Shown: piece after piece, positions 8,300 through 17,573 of the stretch
Numbering within the stretch: position 1 is the first letter of the stretch
Layout: each line of letters begins with the position of its first letter
From: Nocardia nova NBRC 15556
GTDB taxonomy: Bacteria; Actinomycetota; Actinomycetes; Mycobacteriales; Mycobacteriaceae
Direction: 5' to 3'
Assembly: GCF_001613005.1 (NCBI RefSeq)
Contig: NZ_BDBN01000002.1
Location: 1-64,000, forward strand
Length of the DNA stretch: 64,000 nt
Notes under the pieces: model-generated
Database searches by the model: none
Seen by the model: the letters and a program-made list of their open reading frames with translations, nothing else
What the model was told of the DNA's origin: nothing
Made by a program: the position numbers and the translations under genes

Positions 8300-9841
8300 T
8301 CAGTTCTGCGTCGATGTTGTGTGCGCGTCGATGTATTCGGACATCAGTTGGCGGCGCAGGATCTTTCCGCTCGGCAGCCGTGGCACCTCGCCGAAGGCGA
8401 TCGACCGAGGCGCTTTGTAGTGTGCGAGCCGGTCGCGGCAGTAGTCGATCAGTTGTCGCTCGAGATCCGGGCCCGGCGTCACATCGGCTGCCGGCTGGAC
8501 GACGGCGTGCACGCGCTGGCCCATCTCCTCGTCCGGTAGCCCGATGACCGCCACGTCGAACACCGCGGGATGCAGGGTGAGGGCGTCCTCGATCTCCTGC
8601 GGGTAGATGTTCACCCCACCGGACAGGATCAGATCGGAGCGACGTGCCGACAGGTAGAGGTAACCGTCCGCGTCGACATGACCGAGATCGCCGAGGGTGT
8701 TCCAGCCCTTGTCGTTGAACGCCTCGGCGGTTTTGGCGGCGTCGCCGAGGTATTCGAACGGCCGGATGTCGCTGAACCAGACGGTGCCGACCTCGCCGGG
8801 CGGGAGTTCGTTGCCGTCGTCGTCGCAGATGTGCACGACACCCTGCACTGCCTTGCCGACCGATCCCCGGTGCGTGAGCCATTCCGGCGTGTTGATCATG
8901 AAGAATCCGGTTCCCTCACTGCCGGAATAGAATTCGGTCAGCTTGGGTCCGAACCAGTCGATCATGCGCTGTTTGACCTCCACCGGACACGGGGCGGCGG
9001 CATGCACGACCAAGCGGATACTCGAAACGTCGTAGCGATCACGAATTCCGGTGGGCAGCTTGAGCATTCGCACGAACATCGTCGGGACGAACTGCGCATG
9101 CGTCACCCGGAATTCGTCGATGAGCGCCAGCGTGCGTTCGGCGTCGAATTTCTCCATCACGACCGCGGTGCCGCCGTTGCGCACGGTGCCGAGGGTCCAG
9201 CCCAGCGGTGCGGCGTGGTAGAGCGGGCCGGGGCTGAGATAGACCGAGTCCGGTCCGAAACCGAACGCGGTGCCCATCAGGTGGTCGATCCCGAGGCCGG
9301 CACCGAAGGGCTGACCGGTCAGTTTCGGCAGGATCCCCTTGGGTCGTCCCGTCGTTCCGGACGAGTACAGCATGTAGTAGCCCTCGAACTCGTCATCGAC
9401 CGGCGTGGTCGGCAGATCCGCGACCGCCTCCTCGAGTCGTTCGGCTCCCGCGGCGCTGCCATCCACCACCAGCCGTGACCGGAGTTGGGGTGCGGCGGCG
9501 TGCGCGGCCTCCGCGAGATCGGTCAGCGATGCCGAGTGGATCAGCATCCGCGCACCGCAATTGGCGACGATGTAGGCCGCCTCCTCGGCGCTGAGATGCC
9601 AGTTGACCGGTGTGTAGAGCAGGCCGGATCGCTGGGCCGCCCACGCCACCGGGAACACCTCGAGCTGATTGCGCATGAGGATCGCGATATGGTCCCTGGG
9701 GCGCAGCCCACGGGACCGGAACAGGTGCGCGATCCGGTTCGACCGCTGCTCGAGTTCGCGATAGCTCAGCGTCTCGCCGCCTACGCCCATGACGATCGCG
9801 GGCTTGTCCCCGTATCGAGCGGCCAGTTCTGTGAGATTCAC
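8300..9841 (-). CDS. Acyl-CoA synthetase (AMP-forming, FadD-like)
   Basis: 513 residues of the ANL adenylate-forming family: carboxylate + ATP + CoA to acyl-CoA. Visible motifs are the P-loop YSSGTTGRPKGI, the adenine-binding FYSGSEGTGFF, the hinge motif GDLGHVDADGYLYLSARRSDLI, and the C-terminal catalytic lysine segment RLPSGKILRR. It also has GVNIYPQEIED, typical of medium- or alicyclic-acid ligases. The start is GTG 9841, whose bases overlap the stop of the upstream nitronate-monooxygenase-like gene (GTGA) and which is preceded by AAGGGGA. It is the last gene of a tightly coupled six-gene operon starting at 16329. Confidence 0.88.
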   Translation of the reverse strand: MNLTELAARYGDKPAIVMGVGGETLSYRELEQRSNRIAHLFRSRGLRPRDHIAILMRNQLEVFPVAWAAQRSGLLYTPVNWHLSAEEAAYIVANCGARMLIHSASLTDLAEAAHAAAPQLRSRLVVDGSAAGAERLEEAVADLPTTPVDDEFEGYYMLYSSGTTGRPKGILPKLTGQPFGAGLGIDHLMGTAFGFGPDSVYLSPGPLYHAAPLGWTLGTVRNGGTAVVMEKFDAERTLALIDEFRVTHAQFVPTMFVRMLKLPTGIRDRYDVSSIRLVVHAAAPCPVEVKQRMIDWFGPKLTEFYSGSEGTGFFMINTPEWLTHRGSVGKAVQGVVHICDDDGNELPPGEVGTVWFSDIRPFEYLGDAAKTAEAFNDKGWNTLGDLGHVDADGYLYLSARRSDLILSGGVNIYPQEIEDALTLHPAVFDVAVIGLPDEEMGQRVHAVVQPAADVTPGPDLERQLIDYCRDRLAHYKAPRSIAFGEVPRLPSGKILRRQLMSEYIDAHTTSTQN

Positions 9842-10809
9842 CGCGTCCCCTTGTCCGACAGCCTCTTTCGCCAATCGCCGGGAACGCGCGCGGCACTGAG
9901 CTCCACCGCGAGCCGGTCCACGACCGCCGCCACGGTCGGCACGTCGTTGATCAGCCCGGTCGAGTGACCGGCGCTCCACACCGACTTCCACGGTTTGACA
10001 CCCTCGGGCAGGTTGGGCCGGTGCTTACCGGTCGGGCGTGGCAAATTCCGGGGATCGAGTCCGGCCTTGACGATCGAGGGCTCCAGGAAGCTGGCGGGCA
10101 GCCCTGCGATCGCATCGGTGAACAGAACGTCCTCGCTCTCGGAGGTCACCAGCATCTGCTTGTGGTCCTCGACGGTGCCCGATTCGGCGGTGGCGATGAA
10201 ACGAGTCCCCATGACCACGATGTCGGCGCCGAGTGCGAGGGCGGCGGCGATGCCGTTGCCGTCGGCGATGCCGCCGGCCAGCATGATTCGGCCGTCGAAG
10301 ATGCTGCGCACCTTCGGCAGGAACGAGAACGGCGACAGCGTTCCCGCATGTCCCCCCGCGCCCGCGCAGACCAGCATCAGCCCGTCGACTCCCGCCTCGA
10401 TCGCCTTTTCGGCGTGCCGGATGGTGGTCACATCGTGGAAGACCATGCCGCCCCATTCGTGCGCGGCGTCGACGACCTCACGCGGGTCGCCCATATTGGT
10501 CAGGATCAGCGGCGCCCGATGCTTGCGCACGGTGGCCACCGCCTCGTCGCGGGCCCGCTTGTCCAGGGCCGCGGAGGCGAGCATGTTCACGCAGAACGGC
10601 GCGAACTCCCCGCCGGAGTCGAGCGTCGTCTTCTCGGCCTCACGGATCGCGCGCAGCCACGTGTCCAAGGTTTCCGGCCGGCGCGGATTGGCGGAGGGGA
10701 ACGCGCCGATGATGCCGGCGCGACAGGAGGCGATGACCAGGTCGAGGTTGGAGACGATGAACATCGGCGCCGCCATCACCGGGATTCGCAGCGAGTTCCA
10801 GGCGATCAT
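9838..10809 (-). CDS. Nitronate monooxygenase/2-nitropropane dioxygenase-like flavoprotein
   Basis: 323 residues with an FMN-binding TIM barrel: start region IPVMAAPMFIVSN, the LVCAGAGGHAGTLSPFSFLP loop with the catalytic-type His, the [20 protein letters not shown] phosphate-binding segment and VVMGTRFIATAES. Annotated members oxidise alkyl nitronates, but the fold is shared with FabK-type FMN enoyl reductases, so inside a beta-oxidation operon it may reduce or oxidise an acyl intermediate instead. The start codon overlaps the stop of the upstream ligase (ATGA at 10806-10809), and its own stop overlaps the next ligase. A second, distant paralogue lies at 20066. Confidence 0.8.
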   Translation of the reverse strand: MIAWNSLRIPVMAAPMFIVSNLDLVIASCRAGIIGAFPSANPRRPETLDTWLRAIREAEKTTLDSGGEFAPFCVNMLASAALDKRARDEAVATVRKHRAPLILTNMGDPREVVDAAHEWGGMVFHDVTTIRHAEKAIEAGVDGLMLVCAGAGGHAGTLSPFSFLPKVRSIFDGRIMLAGGIADGNGIAAALALGADIVVMGTRFIATAESGTVEDHKQMLVTSESEDVLFTDAIAGLPASFLEPSIVKAGLDPRNLPRPTGKHRPNLPEGVKPWKSVWSAGHSTGLINDVPTVAAVVDRLAVELSAARVPGDWRKRLSDKGTR

Positions 10810-12425
10810 ATGTGGTCCACCTCGGTGAAGTATTTCCTGCGCAGGTCTGCCTTGCGGATCTTGCCCACCGCGGTACGCGGCAGTTCGTCGACGATCATGA
10901 GCTTCTCGGGAGTCTTCTGCTTCGCCAGGCCCGAGGCGGCGAAATGCCGCCGCAGCTCGTCCATATCGAGTTCGGTGCCCGATGCGAGGACGACGATCGC
11001 GGCCGCGACCTCGCCGTACCGCGCGTCCGGCGCGGCGACCACCACGCCCTCGGCGACAGCCGGGTGCGTGCGCAGCACGTCCTCGATCTGACCGGAGGAG
11101 ATCGTCTCTCCGGCCCGGATGATGACGTCCTTGATCCGGTCGGTGATCGAGAGCCGGCCGTCGGCGTCGAGGTGGCCGAGATCTCCGGTGCGCATCCAGC
11201 CGTCGTCGGTGAATGCGCTCCGGTCGAGTGCGCGGTCGCGGTAGCCGACGAACTGGTCGGGGCCGCGGGTGACGATCTCGCCGTCGACTCCGGCCGCCAC
11301 GTCGCGACCGGCGGGGTCCAGGACCCGAATCTGCACGCCGGGCAGCGGAACTCCGTCGGTGTTGATCCGCGCGTCCGGCGGATCGTCGACACCGCAGACT
11401 GCGATGGTCGGGTGTTCGGTCGAGCCGTAGCACCGATAGGTCGTGATGCCCGCCGCCGCGGCCCGCCTGCCGAGTTCGTCCGGGACAGTGGCCGCGCCGA
11501 GCATCAATTCGGTCAGAGTGGCCAGCTTGTCACCCCGGTCGGCGATGTTGAGGATCCCGGTCAGATGGAAAGGGGTGCCGACCGTGGAGGTGACTCCGTA
11601 ACGCGCGATCAACTCCACCGCAGCGTGCGGATCCCAGTTCTCCAGGTAGACGGTGTCGGTGCCGTGCAGGATCGGGCGCAGCACGGCGCCGAGTCCCGCG
11701 ATGTGGCCCGGCGGGAACGACACCAGATGCACCGCTCCCGGACTCGAATTCTGCAGGCGCGGCATGGTGCGTTGCTCGGCCAGTATCGAATTATGGCTGT
11801 GCTGCACACCTTTCGGCGCCGACGTGGTCCCGGATGTGTACACCAGCAGGCATACGTCGTCCGAACGCACCTGCGGGGCGCGATACATCCCGTCGCGGTC
11901 CAACTGCGCCCACGTCGTCGCACCCTCGCATTCGCCAGGGCCGACGACCACGATCCGTTCCAGCGTGGGCACCGCCGACAGGTCGGTGATCCGGTCGGTG
12001 TACCGGGTCGAACGCACTCGCTCGGGCATGATCAGGACTTTCGCCCCGGATTCCGCGAGAATGAACGACAGCTCGGCGGTGCCGTAGATATGCACGACCG
12101 GTACCAGCGTCGCACCGGTCAGCAGCACCGCCTCGTAGGCCACCGAACATTCGAACCGGCTGGGCAGCTGCACGACCACCGCGTCGCCGGGGCCGATCCC
12201 CATGCCCTGGAGGGCGGCCGCGACACGCTGTGCCTCGCGATGGAGGTCGCCGACCGTGGTTTCGAGCACCGTGTCCGCCCCGGCGAACACGAGCGCCGAA
12301 CCGGCGTGAGACTCGGCACCGGCCTCGAACGCGTCGAGCAGGGTTCGATCGGTGTACCAACCGTCGCGATACCACTTGGCGCGCAACGCCTCGGGGTCGT
12401 AGGTGGTGATCTCGCCGGTGGTCAT
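10806..12425 (-). CDS. Acyl-CoA synthetase (cyclohexanecarboxylate-CoA ligase-like)
   Basis: 539 residues, ANL family. Motifs: VYTSGTTSAPKGVQHSHNS (P-loop), CYGSTEHPT, GDLGHLDADGRLSITDRIKD and the final lysine in LPRTAVGKIRKADLRRKYF. The N-terminal WYRDGWYTDRTLLDAFEA and the KGVQHSHNSILAEQ context resemble ligases acting on alicyclic or short aromatic acids, though specificity cannot be fixed by eye. Both ends overlap neighbours by four bases (ATGA at 12422-12425 and 10806-10809), so it is translated as part of one chain with the aldo/keto reductase and the flavoprotein. Confidence 0.87.
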   Translation of the reverse strand: MTTGEITTYDPEALRAKWYRDGWYTDRTLLDAFEAGAESHAGSALVFAGADTVLETTVGDLHREAQRVAAALQGMGIGPGDAVVVQLPSRFECSVAYEAVLLTGATLVPVVHIYGTAELSFILAESGAKVLIMPERVRSTRYTDRITDLSAVPTLERIVVVGPGECEGATTWAQLDRDGMYRAPQVRSDDVCLLVYTSGTTSAPKGVQHSHNSILAEQRTMPRLQNSSPGAVHLVSFPPGHIAGLGAVLRPILHGTDTVYLENWDPHAAVELIARYGVTSTVGTPFHLTGILNIADRGDKLATLTELMLGAATVPDELGRRAAAAGITTYRCYGSTEHPTIAVCGVDDPPDARINTDGVPLPGVQIRVLDPAGRDVAAGVDGEIVTRGPDQFVGYRDRALDRSAFTDDGWMRTGDLGHLDADGRLSITDRIKDVIIRAGETISSGQIEDVLRTHPAVAEGVVVAAPDARYGEVAAAIVVLASGTELDMDELRRHFAASGLAKQKTPEKLMIVDELPRTAVGKIRKADLRRKYFTEVDHI

Positions 12426-13471
12426 GCGATGGTTCCGATCCGGCGAGCGGCGCGTCGTAAATGCTTGTGCCGCAACGCCCGTGGTTCGTAGGCGAGGTCG
12501 GCGCGGGCGAGGGTCACGCCGGGGGCGACCACCTCGTCGACCAGATCGAGCACCTCGTCCGAGAGCGCTGTGTCCAGCACCTTCAGTTGGCTTTTCAGCT
12601 GCTCCATCGTGCGCGGGCCGATAATGGTCGAGGTCACCGCCGGATGTGCGAGGGTGAAGCCGAGCGCCAGGGTGATCAGATCCGTGCCCGCCTCGGCAGC
12701 GATCTCGTCGAGCCGCCCCAGCAGCGCGAGTTTGCGTTGCGCCCCTTCGGAATCCATCCGCCAAGCCCCGCGACCGAGGCGGTTGAACCGTGCCCCCTCG
12801 TCGGATGTGCTGTCCCCGCGGTACTTTCCGGTGAGCCAGCCCCCGTTGAGTGGGCTCCAGACGATCGCGCCCATGCCGTAGCGTTGACAGATCGGAAAGA
12901 CATCGCGCTCGGCGCCGCGCACGAAGATCGAATACGGCGGCTGCTCACAGTGCGGCGCGATATGGCCGCGATCGGCGGCCACCCACTGCGCCTGCACGAT
13001 CGCCTCCGCCGGAAATGTCGAGGTGCCGACCATCCGGACCTTGCCGGCGCGGACGAGATCGGAGAGCGCGCCGAGGGTTTCGTCCAGATCGGTGGCCTCG
13101 TCGAGCCGATGCACCTGGTACAGGTCGATATAGTCGGTGCCGAGACGGCGCAGACTGTCCTCACAGGCCCGTACGATCCATCGCCGTGACGCCCCGCGGT
13201 GATTGGGATCGCGGCTCATCGAGTTGAAGAATTTGGTCGCCACCACCACCTCGTCGCGGCGAGCGGCGATCGCCTTCCCGACGATCTGTTCGGACTCGCC
13301 GCGCGAGTACACGTCGGCGGTATCGATGAAGTTGACGCCCGCATCGAGGGCCCGGTCGATGATCGCGCGGCAGTCGTCGTGGTCGGCGTTGCCCATTGCT
13401 CCGAACGACATCGCGCCCAGACACAATCTGGACACGGTGACTCCGCTGCGTCCGAGACGTTCGAACTCCAT
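12422..13471 (-). CDS. Aldo/keto reductase
   Basis: 349 residues, (beta/alpha)8 NADPH-dependent oxidoreductase. Seen: RLGRSGVTVSRLCLGAMSFG at the N-terminus, the catalytic region FIDTADVYSRGESEQIVGKAI (Asp, Tyr), the active-site Lys in VVVATKF, DLYQVHRLD, and the NADP-binding PAVTSTIIGPRTMEQL near the C-terminus. It probably reduces an aldehyde or ketone intermediate or recycles one. The start was set at ATG 13471 because AAGGGA lies eight bases upstream; the ATG at 13477 would be too close. Operon member between DoxX and the ligase, overlapping the ligase by four bases. Confidence 0.85.
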   Translation of the reverse strand: MEFERLGRSGVTVSRLCLGAMSFGAMGNADHDDCRAIIDRALDAGVNFIDTADVYSRGESEQIVGKAIAARRDEVVVATKFFNSMSRDPNHRGASRRWIVRACEDSLRRLGTDYIDLYQVHRLDEATDLDETLGALSDLVRAGKVRMVGTSTFPAEAIVQAQWVAADRGHIAPHCEQPPYSIFVRGAERDVFPICQRYGMGAIVWSPLNGGWLTGKYRGDSTSDEGARFNRLGRGAWRMDSEGAQRKLALLGRLDEIAAEAGTDLITLALGFTLAHPAVTSTIIGPRTMEQLKSQLKVLDTALSDEVLDLVDEVVAPGVTLARADLAYEPRALRHKHLRRAARRIGTIA

Positions 13472-13502
13472 GGTCATCGTCCCTTCCGTACGGGTGTCTG
13501 GG

Positions 13503-14018
13503 TCACCGCGCAGCCTCCGGCTCCCGCACCGGGCGATAGCACGCACCCAGTAGTGCGGCCGCGGCGGCGAGGCCGAGCACCACCGACAGCGCGAATCCGG
13601 CCCATCCGTCGAAGACGTTGTGCCCGAGAATCGCCCAGTCCAGACTGAACCTGCCCGCTCCGCCGATCGCGACCGAGACTGCCCCGACCGCGAGGATCAG
13701 GTTGTACTCCCACCCGTTACCTGTGATGAAGAAGCCGTGCCCGCGGTGCACTGTCCAAGCGGCCACCGCCATCAGCGACACGAATGCCGCCGCCGCGAAC
13801 GGCGTGAGCAGGCCCAGAGCGAGCAGAACTCCGGCACCCAGCTCGGTGCCCGCGGCCAACCACGCCTGCACCTTGCCTGGCCGCATACCGATGCTGTCGA
13901 ACCATCGTGCGGTGCCGGGAATTCGGCCGCCGCGCACCAGCTTTGCGTATCCGTGGGCGGCCATGGTCAGTCCCAGGCACACCCGCAGCAGGGCCAGGCC
14001 CGCATCGATCGCAGTCAC
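13503..14018 (-). CDS. DoxX-family membrane protein
   Basis: 171 residues with four predicted membrane helices: AGLALLRVCLGLTMAAHGYAK, WLAAGTELGAGVLLALGLL, PFAAAAFVSLMAVAAWTV and GFALSVVLGLAAAAALLGA. The LTMAAHGYAKL motif in helix 1 and GxxLALGLLTP are typical of DoxX/SURF4-like proteins. Members have been linked to quinone-type electron transfer or to redox-stress membrane complexes. GTG 14018 has GAGGAGG five bases upstream. Located between the double acyl-CoA dehydrogenase and an aldo/keto reductase, it may connect reduced flavin to the membrane, but no direct evidence is visible. Confidence 0.8.
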   Translation of the reverse strand: MTAIDAGLALLRVCLGLTMAAHGYAKLVRGGRIPGTARWFDSIGMRPGKVQAWLAAGTELGAGVLLALGLLTPFAAAAFVSLMAVAAWTVHRGHGFFITGNGWEYNLILAVGAVSVAIGGAGRFSLDWAILGHNVFDGWAGFALSVVLGLAAAAALLGACYRPVREPEAAR

Positions 14019-14031
14019 GAAACCTCCTCGT

Positions 14032-16329
14032 TCACGACAGCCGGGCCAGCACCGCGCCGGCGGCACGGTCGCGCAGATTCTCCGGGCGTCCCAGCGCCAC
14101 CTGGTTGCCGGTGGCTCGGCGCAGCAGCAGATGCGCCGGGTGTTCCCAGGTGAAACCGATGCCGCCGTGGATCTGGATGCAGTTCTCGGCCGCCCAGACC
14201 GCGGCGTCTAGTGCGGCCGCGGTGGCGACATCCACGGACAGTCGCGTTTCGGCGTCGTTGGACTCGACGTCCGCGGCGGACAATACCTGGGCGCGCGCAC
14301 CCTCGGCCCGCACCAGCATGTCGGCGCAGCGATGTGAGATGGCTTGATAGGAGCCGATCAGGTGGCCGAACTGTTCGCGCTGTCCGGCCCAGTCGACGGC
14401 GAGCGCCAGGGCCCGGTTCGCCACACCGACCGAGTCGGCCGCCAGAACCAGCTGGGCCACCGGCCGCGCGGCGTCGAGGATCCGGGTCGCGTCAGCGCCG
14501 CGGGCGATGACCTCCGGCTCGACCCCGTCCAATACCACCACGCCGATGGTGCCGGTAACGTCCACCGATTCCTGCGGTTCTATCTCGACCTCGATGGGTT
14601 TCACCGTACCGAGCACCAACTCGCCGGTACTGCTATCGCGGGCGACCAGCACCAGCCGATCAGCGACCGGCGCACCGGACACCCGCTCGACCGACCCCGA
14701 CAGCCGGGCTCCGTCCAATACTGGCAGCCCGCCCTCGACCGCCCAGCCGTGGTCGTCGACCGGGACGACGAATGCGGCGGTGGCGCCGTCGCAGATCGCG
14801 CGCACGGCGTCGGTGGCGCCGGCCTGCCGCAGAACCTCGAGCGCGATGAGCGTCGGGACCAGCGGTACCGGGGCCACCGCGTAGCCAGCTTCCTCGACGG
14901 CGGCGGCCAGCAGGCGCAGGCTCGCGCCCCCGCCGCCGAGGGCCTCGGGCAGCGCGAGTCCGGGCAGGCCGAACCTGATCAGCTCGTCCCAGAGCCCGAT
15001 GTCGTAGTCGGCGGTCTTGGTAGCCCAAGTGAGCAGTTGGTCGGTTCCGGTGTGCGCGGCGAGCGCCTTGCCGAGCACCTCGCGCAGCGCGGCCTCGTCT
15101 TCGTCGGGCGGTGACAGTGGACGGCCCGGCACCACCGCCGCGGGGCGCGTGCCCTCACCGCGATGCGACGGCAGGCCGAGCACCTGCTCGGCGATGGCGT
15201 TGCGCTGAATTTCGGCGGTGCCGGCGCCGATGGTCGAGGCCCGGGTCATGAAGTAGCCGTAAGTCCAACTGCCGCCGGCGACCGCGCCGGGCGACCGGCC
15301 ACCGAGGGCCGCACCCGATCCGGTGAGCCGCAGCGCCAGTCGATGCAGTTGCTGTTCGAATTCCGATTTCACCAGCCGGTTCACCGAGGCGACTCCACCC
15401 GGATCCGCTTGGCGCAGAACGGCATCGAGGGCGCGTGCACTGTTCGCCGCGATGGCTCGCACACCGGTCTCGACGAAAGCGAGTTCCTGGCGAATCAAGG
15501 CGTCGTCGGCATAACCCTGGCTGATGGCGAGCGAGAACACCTTGTCCACCAAGCCGCGGTAGCGGAATTCGTCGGCGAGGAATGCGGTGGCGCGCTCGTG
15601 ACCGAGCGAGGTGCGCATCACCGACCACCCCTTACCCTCCTCGCCGACGAGATTCTCCGCGGGCACCACGACATCGTCGAAGAAGACCTCGGCGAAGTGG
15701 TAGCCGCCGGAGGCGTCGCGCAGTGGGCGGACATCGATACCGGGTGAGTTCATCGGAATCAACAGATAGCTGATGCCGTCGGTGCCGCGCCCGGCGGGCC
15801 CGGTGCGCACCAGCGTGAACATCCAGTCGGCCTCGGTGGCCTGGGTGGTCCAGATCTTCTGGCCGGTTACGCGGTAGGCGTCGCCGTGGCGCACGGCCTT
15901 GGTGGACAGCGAGGCCAGATCACTGCCGGCGCCTGGTTCGGAGAAGCCCTGGCACCAGGTCTCGTCGGCCCGCAGCAGCGGTTCGAGGAAACGCTTCTTC
16001 TGCGCGTCGCTGCCGTAGACGATGAGGGTGGGCGCGACGATGAAGGCGATCGGGTTCGGATGCTTGGGCACACCGGCGGAACTGGTCATCCGGTAGTAGT
16101 CGAGCTGGTCTTCGAGCCCCAGCTCGAGCCCGCCGACCGACTTCGGCCACCCCGGCGCGGCAACGCCCGCGTCGACCATCTCCGACTGCCAGGCGCGGGC
16201 GGCCGCGGCGCGCTCTCTCGACGTTTCCGGCCGCGGACGCCGCACATAGTCGTCGAGCAGCGCGGTCAAACGCGCACGCCAGTCGCCCGTCGCGGCCGGT
16301 ACCTTCGCCGCGCCTGTCGATCCTTCCAC
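14032..16329 (-). CDS. Double (fused) acyl-CoA dehydrogenase
   Basis: 765 residues containing two complete acyl-CoA dehydrogenase units. Unit 1 (about 1-385) has WCQGFSEPGAGSDLASL, TGQKIWTTQA, LGHERA and STIGAGTAEIQRNAIAEQVLG. After a Pro/Glu-rich linker (GTRPAAVVPGRPLSPPDEDE, about 390-410), unit 2 has DELIRFGLPGLALPEALGG, the FGHLIGSYQAISHRCADM segment and CIQIHGGIGFTWEHPAHLLLRRA. In steroid-degrading actinobacteria such halves are separate FadE proteins forming alpha2beta2 tetramers with one flavin per pair; here they are joined. GAGGAGG lies four bases before GTG 16329. First gene of the operon that runs to 8300; an inverted-repeat site lies at 16376-16389. Confidence 0.88.
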   Translation of the reverse strand: MEGSTGAAKVPAATGDWRARLTALLDDYVRRPRPETSRERAAAARAWQSEMVDAGVAAPGWPKSVGGLELGLEDQLDYYRMTSSAGVPKHPNPIAFIVAPTLIVYGSDAQKKRFLEPLLRADETWCQGFSEPGAGSDLASLSTKAVRHGDAYRVTGQKIWTTQATEADWMFTLVRTGPAGRGTDGISYLLIPMNSPGIDVRPLRDASGGYHFAEVFFDDVVVPAENLVGEEGKGWSVMRTSLGHERATAFLADEFRYRGLVDKVFSLAISQGYADDALIRQELAFVETGVRAIAANSARALDAVLRQADPGGVASVNRLVKSEFEQQLHRLALRLTGSGAALGGRSPGAVAGGSWTYGYFMTRASTIGAGTAEIQRNAIAEQVLGLPSHRGEGTRPAAVVPGRPLSPPDEDEAALREVLGKALAAHTGTDQLLTWATKTADYDIGLWDELIRFGLPGLALPEALGGGGASLRLLAAAVEEAGYAVAPVPLVPTLIALEVLRQAGATDAVRAICDGATAAFVVPVDDHGWAVEGGLPVLDGARLSGSVERVSGAPVADRLVLVARDSSTGELVLGTVKPIEVEIEPQESVDVTGTIGVVVLDGVEPEVIARGADATRILDAARPVAQLVLAADSVGVANRALALAVDWAGQREQFGHLIGSYQAISHRCADMLVRAEGARAQVLSAADVESNDAETRLSVDVATAAALDAAVWAAENCIQIHGGIGFTWEHPAHLLLRRATGNQVALGRPENLRDRAAGAVLARLS

Positions 16330-16375
16330 CACGCCTCCTCGGCCTCTTTCACTACGCGCTGGACTTAAATCAGCA

Positions 16376-16389
16376 CTAGGTTAACTTAG
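16376..16389. promoter_or_regulatory. Operator-like inverted repeat, family C (site C1)
   Basis: CTAGGTTAACTTAG, an inverted repeat with one mismatch, lies 47 bp upstream of the double acyl-CoA dehydrogenase start in an AT-rich stretch. Similar TTAACTTAG/TTAACTAAG cores occur upstream of the genes at 40522, 46272 and 52523. Regulator unknown. Confidence 0.4.
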
Positions 16390-16473
16390 TTATAGATTAC
16401 CGCCCTCGCTTGTCCAGCGAAAGGCCCGTAGACCGACCGAATATCCAGGCCGGTCCGCTTCGACGTTCGGGAA

Positions 16474-16905
16474 TCAGGCGCCGGGCAGGAGCAGCTTCTG
16501 CGCCACGGTCCGGTACTGCCCGCTCAGCGGGACAGCCCCCGGCCGGCCCACGACGGTGTTGACGTCGACCGAACGTGACACCGCCACCGGTCTGCCGTGC
16601 TGGAACAACCCGGCCCGGAACTCGATCGAGGTCCGTCCGACCCGGTGCACGCCGGCGCCGAGCTGAACCTCACCCGGATACATCACTTCCGTGAGGTAAT
16701 CGATCTCGACGTGCGCGAGGACCATGCGCAGCGGCACTCGCTCGCCCAGCAGCTCGGCGATCATCCGGCCCACCGCGACGCGGCCCTCTTCGAAGAATCG
16801 CGCGATGGCGACATTGTTGACGTGGCCGATGGTGTCGATGTCGGCGAATATCAGACTGATCTCACGCCGGCACGGATACGCCTCGAGCGGGAGAGCGGCG
16901 ATCAT
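16474..16905 (-). CDS. 4HBT/FadM-type hot-dog thioesterase
   Basis: 143 residues, single hot-dog domain. The motif ISLIFADIDTIGHVNNVAIARFFEE carries the D-x-x-x-H-V-N-N pattern typical of 4-hydroxybenzoyl-CoA thioesterase/YbgC-FadM proteins, where the Asp is catalytic. The later LAHVEIDYLTEVMYPGEV and RSVDVNTVV strands complete the fold. Likely hydrolyses an acyl-CoA to release CoA. Its ATG overlaps the stop of the upstream PaaI-type thioesterase by four bases. It is the last gene of the seven-gene operon that begins at 21856, the third thioesterase in a row. Confidence 0.8.
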   Translation of the reverse strand: MIAALPLEAYPCRREISLIFADIDTIGHVNNVAIARFFEEGRVAVGRMIAELLGERVPLRMVLAHVEIDYLTEVMYPGEVQLGAGVHRVGRTSIEFRAGLFQHGRPVAVSRSVDVNTVVGRPGAVPLSGQYRTVAQKLLLPGA

Positions 16906-17573
16906 TCGGCACCTCCCGCACCGGGCCGGTCGGTCACGATGAACAGCCCCTGCGCCGATACCGTCACCTGTCCGTCGGCGACGATCTCGCCCATGGTGTA
17001 CACCTTGCGGCCGTCCCGGCGGAGCCGCCGGGCCCGCACGGTCAGCGGAACGTACAGCGGAGTCTGCCTGCGGTAGCTGATCTCGAGCTGTGCGGTCATA
17101 CCGCCGGAACCCGACAGCTCGTTCGCCACCGCGAGCGCACCGTCGAGCAGCAGCGCGGACACGCCGCCGTGCACGAGTGCGGGCGGCCCCTGGTACGGAA
17201 GCCCCAGGGTGACAACGCCTTCCGCCCAGCCGTTACCGGCGTCCCGCATGGTCAACGGCGGCGCGATCGGGTTCTCCGGGCCGGTCGCCGGATCGTGTCG
17301 CGCGATCCCCTCCCCCTGCCACATTTGCGAGAGCTGCGCTCGAACGGGGCGGGTACGGCTCTCCAGCGCCTCGGCGATGCGTTCCAGTTCGGCCGCGGCC
17401 GCGGGTAGTGCGGCGTCGTCGGGGGCAGTGCGCGCCAACGCGCCGATGATGCGCCGCACCGCGGTCGCGGAATCGTTGAGCGGATCGTCGATCGGCAACG
17501 CGGTCAGGGACGGATCACCAGGAGTTAAGCGGGACAACAACTTTCGCCGGGCGGGTGCGATCCAGTCGATCAT
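16902..17573 (-). CDS. PaaI-type hot-dog thioesterase
   Basis: 223 residues. The C-terminal 120 residues form a hot-dog domain with GPPALVHGGVSALLLDGALA (HGG motif, Asp in the central helix) and MTAQLEISYRRQTPLYVPL. The N-terminal half (about 1-100) is helical, Ala/Glu/Arg-rich, and has no catalytic motif; a similar two-part layout is seen in the thioesterase at 29983. Probable acyl-CoA hydrolase for a cyclic or branched intermediate. Both ends overlap neighbouring genes by four bases (ATGA), so it is translated together with TesB and the 4HBT enzyme. Confidence 0.8.
   Translation of the reverse strand: MIDWIAPARRKLLSRLTPGDPSLTALPIDDPLNDSATAVRRIIGALARTAPDDAALPAAAAELERIAEALESRTRPVRAQLSQMWQGEGIARHDPATGPENPIAPPLTMRDAGNGWAEGVVTLGLPYQGPPALVHGGVSALLLDGALAVANELSGSGGMTAQLEISYRRQTPLYVPLTVRARRLRRDGRKVYTMGEIVADGQVTVSAQGLFIVTDRPGAGGAE

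Noticed and set aside
16376..16389. KstR-type steroid repressor site
   Set aside because: The known KstR operator contains AACTAGAACGTGTTCT-like arms; none of the palindromes here match it, so direct control by KstR is not supported.
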